Part shown: positions 26,620-34,972 of the stretch, piece by piece | Numbering within the stretch: the stretch's first letter is position 1 | Layout: each line of letters opens with the position of its first letter | Assembly: GCF_034048115.1 (NCBI RefSeq) | Contig: NZ_CP139145.1 | Span: 1,860,001-1,924,000 of the forward strand | Direction: 5' to 3' | DNA from: Pseudarthrobacter sp. IC2-21 | Lineage (GTDB): Bacteria > Actinomycetota > Actinomycetes > Actinomycetales > Micrococcaceae | DNA length: 64,000 nt | Translations under genes and position numbers: made by a program | Notes under the pieces: model-generated | What the model was told of the DNA's origin: nothing | What the model saw: only the letters and a program-made list of their open reading frames with translations | Databases searched by the model: none

Positions 26620-27387
26620 CTAGAACAGCGGCCAGGGCACCGCAGACATCTCGCCGCTCGGAGCCGGAAACCGTCCTGCCAGCCGAAGGCGGGCGCAGCG
26701 CGTGGCGAGCGATGCGATTTCTTCGGCACTGAGCAGGTCCGCCAGGTTCCGGCCCAAATCGCCGCTCAGTCCTTCGATGACACGGTCGATGCCATCGCGT
26801 TCCTCGTCCGTGAGAGCGTCCCCCAACCATCCCCACAGCACCGTGCGCAGCTTGTGGTCACGGTGGAAGGTGAGCCCATGGTCCACCCCGTGCCGGTGTC
26901 CGCCCTGCATGGCAAGGATGTGATCGCCTTTACGGTCGGCGTTGTTGACGACGACGTCGAAGACCGCCATGCGTCTGAGCGCCGGAGAGTCCTCGTGTAT
27001 GAGGGCGACCATCCGCCCATTCTCATCCTGACCTTCGAGGACCTGCTTCCAGCCGGTCTCCGGTACGTGTTCCGACGCAACGAGGTCCACCGCGCTCTGC
27101 TCGGGATCTGTCTCCTGCCACAGCTGCACCATCCCTTCGCCGAACGGACCATCGCGCAGCCAGGTGCGAGGCACCACGTTCCATCCGAGGGCCTCCGAAA
27201 CAAGGAAGGCGGCAACCTCCCGGTGGGCAAGGAAGCCGTCGGGAAAATCCCACAGCGCTTTCTCCCCGGCTATCGGCTTATAGACCACCGTCGTGTCCCC
27301 GACGCTGCCCAGGAAGGTCGCATTCGACGCTGTCGTTATGCGCCCGGTGAGCGTCAGCTCGGCGTTAAGCAGGTCAGGTGCCGGCAT
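26620..27387 (-). CDS. SCO1664 family protein (PI3/4-kinase-like)
   Basis: A 255-aa protein of the actinobacterial SCO1664 family, whose fold resembles PI3/4 kinases. Visible landmarks: VVYKPIAGEKALWDFPDG near the start (nucleotide-binding Lys), RRMAVFDVVVNNADRKGDH (catalytic-loop-like Asp/Asn) and GVDHGLTFH (metal-binding Asp-like). Biochemical role unknown. Its ATG overlaps the DUF3090 stop (TGATG). Confidence 0.88.
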   Translation of the reverse strand: MPAPDLLNAELTLTGRITTASNATFLGSVGDTTVVYKPIAGEKALWDFPDGFLAHREVAAFLVSEALGWNVVPRTWLRDGPFGEGMVQLWQETDPEQSAVDLVASEHVPETGWKQVLEGQDENGRMVALIHEDSPALRRMAVFDVVVNNADRKGDHILAMQGGHRHGVDHGLTFHRDHKLRTVLWGWLGDALTDEERDGIDRVIEGLSGDLGRNLADLLSAEEIASLATRCARLRLAGRFPAPSGEMSAVPWPLF

Positions 27388-27941
27388 CAGTCTTCAGGCC
27401 GGGTGCAGACGTGCCCGTCGGCGTCCACGGGGTAACCGCAGAGCGGGCACGCGGGACGCCCGGCGCCTACTACCTCACGCGTGCGCTTAGCGAAGGCGCG
27501 GGCAGTGCCAACCGGCATCCGCACCAGCAGCATCTCGGGCACCTCGGCATCGTCCCCATCCAACGGTTCGTTGTTCTCATCATCGTCGACCTCGGCGATC
27601 GGGTAGGCCTCTATGACCACCTGCGCCGTCGTCGGGTCCCAGCCCAAACTCATGGCGCCGGTTCGAAACTGCTCCTGAACGGCCTCGAGCTGGTCATTGT
27701 CAACGAGTTCAATGGGGGTACTGGTGGGGACGCTGTGGGGGTTGCCTTCGACGGTGAGCAGCTGGTCGAGGATTTCGTCGATTTTATCGGCGAGCAAAGC
27801 CGACTGCTGCTTCTCCATGGCGATGCTGACGATCTGGGTCCCGGCCCGCACCTGCAGGTAGAACGTTCGGGCCCCCGGAAGACCAATGGTGCCGACGACG
27901 ACCCGATCAGGCCAGGCAAACTCATGAACACGTGTAGGCAT
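27387..27941 (-). CDS. DUF3090 family protein
   Basis: A 184-aa protein of a conserved actinobacterial family. It ends in a probable zinc ribbon with the ligands CPLCGYPVDADGHVC (Cys-x2-Cys ... His-x-Cys). It always travels with SCO1664 and the phosphatase, and here is coupled to both (overlap on one side, 23 bases on the other). Function unknown. Confidence 0.9.
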   Translation of the reverse strand: MPTRVHEFAWPDRVVVGTIGLPGARTFYLQVRAGTQIVSIAMEKQQSALLADKIDEILDQLLTVEGNPHSVPTSTPIELVDNDQLEAVQEQFRTGAMSLGWDPTTAQVVIEAYPIAEVDDDENNEPLDGDDAEVPEMLLVRMPVGTARAFAKRTREVVGAGRPACPLCGYPVDADGHVCTRPED

Positions 27942-27964
27942 GTCAGTATTTTAGGCCATGAGAT

Positions 27965-28657
27965 TCATGGTGCCGTGTGTCCAGCCCCGCCGCCCACCGG
28001 CGCGTCGCCGGAGCGGGTGCCGTTCGAGAGCCACGAAAGATCACCCGCGTCGGTGTTGGTCGCGTGGACGCTCGGCCGACCAGCGCCGTAGCGCACGATC
28101 GAAACGGAGGCGGGGCCCACGTTTATACGCTGGAACAGGTCAAGGTGCATGCCGAGCGCGTCGGCGAGGATTGATTTGATGATGTCGCCGTGACTTACCG
28201 CCACCCATACGGCCCCCGGCCCAAACTCGGTTTCGAAGGCCGCATCGTGGCGTCGAATTGCCGCCACCGACCGAGCCTGCATCGCGGCCATGGATTCACC
28301 GCCGGGAAAGACGACCGCGGACGGTTGCGACTGCACCACCGGCCACAGATCCTCGGTGGCGAGATCGCTGAGCATGCGGCCCTGCCACTGGCCGTAATCG
28401 CATTCGGTGAGATCGGGATCGACCGGCGCGTACGGTGTGCCGCCCTGGCGATCAAGGATGAGCCGGGCGGTCTCCTGACAACGCTCGAGGGGGCTCGACA
28501 CCACCCCGACTACCGGCACGACCGCGAGCCGGTCCCCAGTCAGCGCCGCCTGGTCGCGCCCGATCTCGTCGAGGTTGACGCCGACGGCCCGGCCGGCCAG
28601 AAGCCCGGTGGCATTGGCTGTGGTGCGGCCGTGCCGCACGAGAATAACTGTCGCCAT
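27965..28657 (-). CDS. histidine phosphatase family protein (MSMEG_4193 type)
   Basis: A 230-aa phosphoglycerate-mutase-like enzyme. The phospho-acceptor motif is LVRHGRT (His8), and the second histidine is in VAVSHGDIIKS. ECDYGQWQGR is the family middle motif. It heads the three-gene group phosphatase-DUF3090-SCO1664, which in many actinobacteria is followed by mshC of mycothiol biosynthesis; here mshC is absent. Substrate unknown. Confidence 0.9.
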   Translation of the reverse strand: MATVILVRHGRTTANATGLLAGRAVGVNLDEIGRDQAALTGDRLAVVPVVGVVSSPLERCQETARLILDRQGGTPYAPVDPDLTECDYGQWQGRMLSDLATEDLWPVVQSQPSAVVFPGGESMAAMQARSVAAIRRHDAAFETEFGPGAVWVAVSHGDIIKSILADALGMHLDLFQRINVGPASVSIVRYGAGRPSVHATNTDAGDLSWLSNGTRSGDAPVGGGAGHTAP

Positions 28658-28767
28658 GCACCAAGCCTAACCAACCGCTCAACGCCGCTGCGCCACCGGC
28701 TCTTGCGTCGAAGAGGCAGATAAGCAACCGGGCTGAACGCCGCGGCGGCGCGGCCCTGGCACCCAAG

Positions 28768-30573
28768 TTAGTGCTGACCCGCCTCGTGGGTCCGGACGGG
28801 GGTGTTGCTGTGGTGGGGGCCGTGGCGCAGCTGGAGGGCGCAGTGGATGAGCGGGAAGTGGCTGAAGGCCTGGGGCGTGTTGCCCAGTTGCCGTTTGTTG
28901 CGGGGGTCCCATTCCTCGCTGAGCAGGCCCACGTCGTTCCGCAGTGTGAGCAGGCGTTCGAACAGGTCCACGGCTTTGTCCCGGCGCCCGATACCCACGA
29001 GTGCATCGGCGAGCCAGAAGGAACACGCGAGGAAGACGCCTTCGGTGCCCGGCAGGCCGTCGTCGCTGGCTTCCGGGCGGTACCTGAGTACGAACCCGTC
29101 CCGGGTCAGTTCCCGCTGGATCGCCTCGACGGTGCCGGCGACGCGGGGGTGGCCGTGGGGGAGGAACCCGACGCGGGGGATCAGCAGCAGGCTGGCGTCG
29201 AGTTCGGTGCTGCCGTAGGACTGGACGAACGTGTTGCGCTTTTCATCGAAGCCGTGGGTCATGACGTCGTGGTGGATCGTCTTCCGTAACGCGGCCCAGC
29301 GGTCCGCGGGGCCGGGAAGGCCGGATTCCCGGACGGCCTTGACCATCCGGTCCGCCGCGACCCAGGCCATGACCCGGGAGTGGGTGAATTTGCGGCGGGG
29401 GCCCCGCATTTCCCACAGCCCGTTGTCGGGCTGGTCCCACTCTCCTTCCAGGTATTCCATCAAGGCCACCTGGATGTCCCATGAATCGTCAGTGGTGCCG
29501 GGATCCGCGGCGCGGGTGAGGGCCAGCCCGTCCAGGACCTCGCCCCAGACATCCAGCTGCAGTTGCGGGGCGGCGGCGTTTCCCGTGCGGACCGGCCTGG
29601 AGCCTTCGTACCCGGCCAGCCAGGGCAGTTCGGCTTCGGGCAGCCGGCGTGTGCCATCCAGGCCGTACATGATCTGCAGGTCTGCGGGGTTTCCGGCGAC
29701 GGCGCGCAGCAGCCACTCCCGCCATGCCGCAGCTTCGTCCTTGTAGCCGCAGGCGAGCAGGGACTGCAGCGTCAGGGTGGCGTCCCGCAGCCAGCAGAAG
29801 CGGTAGTCCCAGTTGCGGCTGCCGCCGGGATCCTCGGGCAGGGAAGTGGTGGCGGCGGCAACGATGCCCCCGGTGGGGGCGTAGGTCAGGGCCTTGAGCG
29901 TGATCAGGGACCGTTCCACGGCGTCCTTGTAGTCCCCGGCCATGCTGTTCCGGCCAATCCATTGTTCCCAGAAAGCCTGCGTGGAGGCCAGTGCTCGTTC
30001 GGGGTCGGTCCGGTCCGGAACCGGTTTGTAGCTGTGTGCCCACCGCAGGACGAACGGGATCCGGTCTCCGGCCCTGACCGTGAACTCGCTGACGGTGCGC
30101 ATATCGCGGCCCTCCAGCGGGGCGGGCGTGCTGAGGTAGGCGGCGTCCGGGCCGGCGACGGCACTGATGCCGTGGTCCATGCGGCGGACCCATGGCACGA
30201 TGCGGCCGTAGTCGAAGCGCAGGCGTAGTTCCCCCTGCATGGGAACGCTGCCTTTCAGGCCCTCCACGATGCGCACCATGTCCACCGAATCGTCCCGGGC
30301 CGGCATGAAGTCCGTGACCCTGACACTTCCCTCGGCAGTGTCCCATTCCGTTTCCAGGATCAGCGTGCCGGGCCGGTAGCGCCGGCGGGTGCAGTTGCCG
30401 GCGCCCGCCGGGGCCAACAGCCAGCGTCCCGCTTCAGGGGTGTCCAGCAGCGCCGCGAAGCAGGCCGGTGAGTCGAAGTTGGGCAGGCACATCCAGTCGA
30501 CGGACCCGTTGCGGGCCACCAGGGCCGCGGTGTGCAGGTCGCCGATGATCGCGTAATCTTCGATTCCTGTCAT
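28768..30573 (-). CDS. glycoside hydrolase family 15 protein (trehalase/glucoamylase-like)
   Basis: A 601-aa cytoplasmic GH15 enzyme: N-terminal beta-sandwich beginning IEDYAIIGDLHTAALV and a C-terminal (alpha/alpha)6 barrel. The substrate and general-acid region is GSRNWDYRFCWLRDA, and the second carboxylate region is LLSEEWDP. Mycobacterial and streptomycete relatives are trehalases. I place the ATG at 30573 after GGAGGGA; an ATG 12 bases further upstream lacks a ribosome site. Monocistronic or first of a sugar-linked region. Confidence 0.9.
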   Translation of the reverse strand: MTGIEDYAIIGDLHTAALVARNGSVDWMCLPNFDSPACFAALLDTPEAGRWLLAPAGAGNCTRRRYRPGTLILETEWDTAEGSVRVTDFMPARDDSVDMVRIVEGLKGSVPMQGELRLRFDYGRIVPWVRRMDHGISAVAGPDAAYLSTPAPLEGRDMRTVSEFTVRAGDRIPFVLRWAHSYKPVPDRTDPERALASTQAFWEQWIGRNSMAGDYKDAVERSLITLKALTYAPTGGIVAAATTSLPEDPGGSRNWDYRFCWLRDATLTLQSLLACGYKDEAAAWREWLLRAVAGNPADLQIMYGLDGTRRLPEAELPWLAGYEGSRPVRTGNAAAPQLQLDVWGEVLDGLALTRAADPGTTDDSWDIQVALMEYLEGEWDQPDNGLWEMRGPRRKFTHSRVMAWVAADRMVKAVRESGLPGPADRWAALRKTIHHDVMTHGFDEKRNTFVQSYGSTELDASLLLIPRVGFLPHGHPRVAGTVEAIQRELTRDGFVLRYRPEASDDGLPGTEGVFLACSFWLADALVGIGRRDKAVDLFERLLTLRNDVGLLSEEWDPRNKRQLGNTPQAFSHFPLIHCALQLRHGPHHSNTPVRTHEAGQH

Positions 30574-30658
30574 CTGTCCCTCCAAATGTCGTGACTTACG
30601 CCAAAACCGCCAGGACGGCCGTCAAGTAGTCAAGTAACAGAAAGTCCCAGCCCGCCAT

Positions 30659-31414
30659 CTACCCGCCCACCTGGTCCACCGTGAAGGCGGCGAGGAAACC
30701 CGCGGCGGTGATCAGCCCAGTGAGCAGATGATGTTCTTCGAAGGCTTCGGGAATCATCGTGTCGGCGAGCATGGCCAGGATGGCTCCGGCCGCTACGGCG
30801 GTAATGAAGGCGACCACTTCTTCGGGTGCGCCCTGCAAGGCCAGGAATCCGAGCAGCGCAGCAAGCCCGGAGAGCACGGCAATGCCGCCCCACACACCGA
30901 ACACATACCCACCCCCGCGTCCGGCCCTTTTCATCCCCGCAGTGCTGGACAGGCCCTCCGGGACGTTAGAGATGAAGACGGCGGCCAGCATTGCAGGGCT
31001 AACGGCTCCCGCGGTCACCAGGCCGACGCCCAGGACCACCGACTCGGGTATGCCGTCCAGCAGCGCCCCTATGGCGATGGCCGTCCCGCTGCCGGGTTGC
31101 TCTTGTTCCGATGGCTGCTTGCCGCCGGAGCGTTTACGATGCTTGGCACCTCTACTGGCGAGCAGGGAATTGGCGGCGACATAGAGGCCGGCGCCGGTGG
31201 CGAACCCGCCGATGGTCGGCCATAGACCGCCGCCGTTCACGGCCTCCTCGACCAGTTGGAAGGACAGTGCGGAGATCAGGACTCCGGCGCCGAAGGACAT
31301 GACGGAGGACACCACTTTTGGCGGAATCTTCCACTTCCACGCCAGCGCGCATCCGACTACCAGTGCGCCGCCGGCAATGGTGCCCCACATCCATGCCTGC
31401 AACCACTCCGGCAT
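30659..31414 (-). CDS. ZIP family metal transporter
   Basis: A 251-aa membrane protein with about eight helices and a His/Lys-rich loop (AKHRKRSGGK). The helix-4/5 metal motifs read LDGIPESVVLG and FISNVPEGLSST, in place of the usual HNxPEG, so the His residues are missing and specificity or even function may differ. Its ATG overlaps the stop of the upstream gene (TGATG). Confidence 0.85.
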   Translation of the reverse strand: MPEWLQAWMWGTIAGGALVVGCALAWKWKIPPKVVSSVMSFGAGVLISALSFQLVEEAVNGGGLWPTIGGFATGAGLYVAANSLLASRGAKHRKRSGGKQPSEQEQPGSGTAIAIGALLDGIPESVVLGVGLVTAGAVSPAMLAAVFISNVPEGLSSTAGMKRAGRGGGYVFGVWGGIAVLSGLAALLGFLALQGAPEEVVAFITAVAAGAILAMLADTMIPEAFEEHHLLTGLITAAGFLAAFTVDQVGG

Positions 31415-32025
31415 CAGGCACCCCCCGCCGTCGCCTGCCGCCTCCGCCGCCGGGCAGTCACCGCCCGGACCACCGCAATGCCCACGAGGACGGCCGCACT
31501 TGCCGCTGCCACGGCCAGCATCTGCCGCGCCGTGCGGGTGCTTTCCATCACTGCCCGGGCGTCCGGGCCCGGCTCGGATGTTCTCCCGGTGACCTCACTG
31601 TCATCCAGCTCCCAGGCGGAGGCTGGAGGAAAGGTCCCGGCGGGCAGCTTTTCGTTCCGCAGTTCCCGCCGCGAGGCCAGGCGCTCCCGGACTTCGGGAT
31701 TCGGTGCCGTCACGGCCGTGTCTGCTGCCAGGGCGGCGGGGAGGTCGATGATGTAGGGCTCGCCATAGAAGGCCGCGGAAGCCACCGCGTCCAGCCACGT
31801 ATTGGTGGGGGCAGTGACGCCGCTCCGCGAGAACCCGGATTCCAGCATGTCCCGGATGTCGGGCAGGCTCCTGCCCTCGGCTTCCCGCGTGACCTCGAAA
31901 ATTACTGACTGCAGCAGCACTTTCTCTTTCGCGCCGTGGTCCTGGGCGCTGGGGTCCTGGCCTGTGGGGTCGGGGTCAAGCGGTTTGGCGCCGGCCGGGT
32001 TCACGCTGTCTGGGGTGGTGCTCAT
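31414..32025 (-). CDS. unknown protein with C-terminal membrane anchor
   Basis: A 203-aa protein: a polar Pro/Asp-rich N-terminus, a soluble middle (VLLQSVIFEVTREAEGRS), and one hydrophobic segment near residues 172-190 followed by a strongly basic tail (TARRRRRQ), giving an N-out or tail-anchored topology. The ATG at 32025 has AAAGGA upstream. It is coupled to the ZIP gene. No family recognised. Confidence 0.7.
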   Translation of the reverse strand: MSTTPDSVNPAGAKPLDPDPTGQDPSAQDHGAKEKVLLQSVIFEVTREAEGRSLPDIRDMLESGFSRSGVTAPTNTWLDAVASAAFYGEPYIIDLPAALAADTAVTAPNPEVRERLASRRELRNEKLPAGTFPPASAWELDDSEVTGRTSEPGPDARAVMESTRTARQMLAVAAASAAVLVGIAVVRAVTARRRRRQATAGGA

Positions 32026-32069
32026 GGGCTTCCTTTCAGTCCTTGCTGTTGTCCATGGCTTCCTGATTC

Positions 32070-33176
32070 TCACCGGACCCGGTAGTGGCCGGCGTCAGTA
32101 CTGCGGAAGGACAGCCCGTTGCCGGGGGACTTTCCGGGCCGTACCCACCCGCCGTCGGGGTCAAGCGTGCCGTCAAAGAAGAGGTTTTCGATCCGGACGT
32201 GGTCGTGGAACCATTCCAGGTGCCGGAAGTTGGGAGTGGCGGCGGCGACGGCGGCGCTCAGGTGGGGTGCGCAGTGCCCCGAAACGTCCAGGCCGTGCGC
32301 CGCAGCAACCGCGGCGACGCGCAGCCATTCGCTGATCCCGCCGCACCTGCTGACGTCCGCCTGCAGGCAGTCCACCGCGCCCGCGCCGCACATTCGCTGG
32401 AAGTACTGAAGGCCGGTGCCGTACTCACCGGCTGCCACGTCGGCGTCGACGGCGGCGCGTACGGTCCGCAGCCCGGCGAGGTCGTCGCTGGACACGGGTT
32501 CTTCGAACCACGTCACGTCTTCATCCGCAACCTCGCGCAGCACCCGGACCGCCTGTTTGACGGTGTAGCCTCCGTTGGCGTCCACGAACAGTTCGGTGCC
32601 GGGCCCGACGGCGGCACGTGCCTGCCGGATGCGGTCCAGGTCCCGTGCCACATGGGTTCCGCCGTCCTGCCCGATTTTGATCTTCACGCGCGGGATGTGC
32701 AGCTCCTGGGCCCAGCCCTGGAGCTGCTCCCGCAGCTGGCCTTCGGTGTAGGTGGTGAACCCGCCGCTGCCGTAGACGGCAACCCGGTCACGGACTGCGC
32801 CGAGAAGCTTGTGCAGCGGCACCTCCAGCAGCCGGGCCTTCAGGTCCCACAGGGCACAGTCGACGGCGGAAACAGCGTAGGACGCCATCCCGGTCCGGCC
32901 GGGATTGCGCACCGCCCGGGCCATCGCTGCCGCTGCGGCCGGCACGTCCAAGACATCGATGCCCTCGACGGCGGGGCCGAGCAAACCTTCCACCAGGGCG
33001 GCGGCCGGGGCCGGGGCGTACGTCCAGCCCAGGCCACTCTTCCCGCCGCCGTCCGCTTCCACCAGCACCAGGGTGGTGGAGTCCCAGCTGTAGGTGCCGT
33101 CCGCTTCGGGCGCGTCGGTGGGCACCGTGTAGGCGCTCGCCCGTACGGCGGTGACCGGGGTGGAGGCAGCCGGCAC
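32070..33176 (-). CDS. mandelate racemase/muconate lactonising enzyme family protein
   Basis: A 368-aa enolase-superfamily enzyme. The catalytic Lys pair is in VKIKIG, the metal ligands are in VDANGGY (Asp), FEEPV (Glu) and AAGEYG (Glu), and the C-terminal barrel carries SGHCAPH. Such enzymes dehydrate sugar acids or epimerise carboxylates. It follows the ThDP enzyme by 3 bases, so they are co-transcribed. A sugar-acid dehydratase role would suit the gluconate-related neighbours but is inferred. Confidence 0.88.
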   Translation of the reverse strand: MPAASTPVTAVRASAYTVPTDAPEADGTYSWDSTTLVLVEADGGGKSGLGWTYAPAPAAALVEGLLGPAVEGIDVLDVPAAAAAMARAVRNPGRTGMASYAVSAVDCALWDLKARLLEVPLHKLLGAVRDRVAVYGSGGFTTYTEGQLREQLQGWAQELHIPRVKIKIGQDGGTHVARDLDRIRQARAAVGPGTELFVDANGGYTVKQAVRVLREVADEDVTWFEEPVSSDDLAGLRTVRAAVDADVAAGEYGTGLQYFQRMCGAGAVDCLQADVSRCGGISEWLRVAAVAAAHGLDVSGHCAPHLSAAVAAATPNFRHLEWFHDHVRIENLFFDGTLDPDGGWVRPGKSPGNGLSFRSTDAGHYRVR

Positions 33177-33179
33177 CGG

Positions 33180-34970
33180 TCAGCCCTCCTTGTGCGGCAG
33201 GAATTCCTGAAGCTTGGTCTTGACCCCTTCCTTCACCACACCCCAGGCGCTGTCATCGCCCTTGATCATGGCTTCTGCCGTCTTCCGCGCCTGCTCCAGG
33301 GTGGCATGCGGCGGAATCGGCGGAATGTCGGGGTCGGTGCGGACGTCCAGGACGGTGGGCCGGTCCGCGGCGAGAGCCTTCTCCCAAGCCGGCCAGACGT
33401 CGTCGGGATCCTCCACGTGGAGGCCCTGCAAACCCAGGCTTTCGGCGAAGCCCGCGTAGTCGACGTCGGGCAGGGCCTGGGACTCACGGAAGGCGGGCAC
33501 CCCGCCCATGGCGCGCATCTCCCACGTGACCTGGTTCAGGTCGTTGTTGTGCAGGACAGCCACCACCAGCCGAGGATCGTCCCATTCCCGCCAGTAGTGT
33601 TTGACCGTGATGAGCTCAGCCAGCCCGTTCATCTGCATGGCACCGTCACCGGCGAAGGCGATGGCCGGCCGGTTGGGGTAGGCGAACTTGGCACCGATCG
33701 CGTAGGGGACGCCGGGCCCCATGGTGGCCAGGTTGCCGGACAGCGAGCCCCGGACGCCGTCCCGGAACTTCAGCTGCCGCGCATACCAGTTTGCCGAGGA
33801 ACCGGAGTCCGCACTGAGCATCGCGTCCGCGGGCAAGCGTGTGGACAGCTCCGCGAACAGCCGCATGGGGTTGACCGGGTTGGCGCTGACCATGGCTTCG
33901 TCGTGCATGGTTTCCCACCAGCGGCTGATGGCTGACTCCAGGTTCTCCTGCCAGGACCGGTCCTGCTTGCGGTCCAGGTGCGGGATCAGGGCACGCAGGG
34001 CGGTGGCGGCGTCCGCGATGATGTTGTATTCGTTCGGGTAGCGCAGGCCAATCATTGTGGGGTCGACATCGATCTGCACGCCGCGGGCCTGACCTGGTTC
34101 GGGCAGGAACTGCGTGTAGGGGAAGCTGGACCCCACCGTGAGCAGGGTGTCGCAGTCCCGCATCATTTCATAGCTGGGGCGGGTGCCCAGCAGCCCGATG
34201 GAGCCGGTGACGTAGGGCAGGTCATCGGGCAACGAGTCCTTGCCCAGCAGGGCCTTGGCCACCCCCGCTCCCAGCAGTTCGGCCACCTCCCGGACCTCAG
34301 CGGCAGCCCCGCGGGCTCCCTGCCCGATCAGGATGGCCACCTTCGAACCCTCGTTCAGGAGCTGCGCCGCCGCCCTGATGGCCTCACCGTCCGGCTTGAT
34401 GTCCGGCCACTGGACGCCGACGCTGGATGGGACCATCTTGAACTCGTGGGTGGGGGCGGCGTACTCGAGTTCCTGCACGTCTGCCGGGATGATTACCGCC
34501 GTGGGCGCCCGCCGGGCCTCGGCGATCCGGATGGCCCGGTCGATGACGTTGGGCAGCTGCTGGGGAACGGTGACCATCTGGACGTAGTCAGCAGCCACAT
34601 CCTTGAAGAGGGTCAGCAGGTCAACCTCCTGCTGGTAGGAGCCACCCATGGCGCTGCGTGCGGTCTGTCCCACGATGGCCACCACCGGTACGTGGTCCAG
34701 CTTGGCGTCGTAGAGGCCGTTGAGCACGTGGATCGCCCCGGGGCCGGAGGTGGCCATGCACACGGCCACCCGACCGCCGAATTTGGCGTACCCCACGGCC
34801 TCGAACGCCGCCATCTCCTCATGCCTGGCCTGGATGAATTTCGGCTGGTTGTCCGCCTTGCCAAAGGCGGCCAGGATGCCGTTGATGCCGTCTCCGGGGA
34901 AACCGAAGACTTTGTCCACACCCCACTCACCCAGCCGGGAGAGCAGGTAGTCGGCCACTGTGGTTGCCAT
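33180..34970 (-). CDS. thiamine-diphosphate enzyme, pyruvate oxidase/acetolactate synthase-like
   Basis: A 596-aa three-domain ThDP enzyme. The N-terminal Pyr domain holds the catalytic Glu in ARHEEMAAFEAVGYAKF, a central domain follows (ILIGQGARGAAAEV), and the C-terminal PP domain has the GDGAMQMNGLAEL...NNDLNQ metal-ThDP site. It resembles pyruvate dehydrogenase (quinone) and related decarboxylases. Its ATG lies just beyond the stop of the GMC gene (2-base gap), and an enolase-superfamily gene follows. The substrate is probably a 2-oxo acid. Confidence 0.88.
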   Translation of the reverse strand: MATTVADYLLSRLGEWGVDKVFGFPGDGINGILAAFGKADNQPKFIQARHEEMAAFEAVGYAKFGGRVAVCMATSGPGAIHVLNGLYDAKLDHVPVVAIVGQTARSAMGGSYQQEVDLLTLFKDVAADYVQMVTVPQQLPNVIDRAIRIAEARRAPTAVIIPADVQELEYAAPTHEFKMVPSSVGVQWPDIKPDGEAIRAAAQLLNEGSKVAILIGQGARGAAAEVREVAELLGAGVAKALLGKDSLPDDLPYVTGSIGLLGTRPSYEMMRDCDTLLTVGSSFPYTQFLPEPGQARGVQIDVDPTMIGLRYPNEYNIIADAATALRALIPHLDRKQDRSWQENLESAISRWWETMHDEAMVSANPVNPMRLFAELSTRLPADAMLSADSGSSANWYARQLKFRDGVRGSLSGNLATMGPGVPYAIGAKFAYPNRPAIAFAGDGAMQMNGLAELITVKHYWREWDDPRLVVAVLHNNDLNQVTWEMRAMGGVPAFRESQALPDVDYAGFAESLGLQGLHVEDPDDVWPAWEKALAADRPTVLDVRTDPDIPPIPPHATLEQARKTAEAMIKGDDSAWGVVKEGVKTKLQEFLPHKEG

Positions 34971-34972
34971 GA

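Noticed and set aside
26302..27435. Plus-strand open frame of 377 codons
   Set aside because: Antisense to the AAA ATPase and SCO1664 genes, both of which show family motifs on the minus strand.
32085..33935. Plus-strand open frame of 616 codons
   Set aside because: It lies opposite the enolase-superfamily and ThDP genes; composition is that of a high-GC shadow frame with no recognisable domain or ribosome site.
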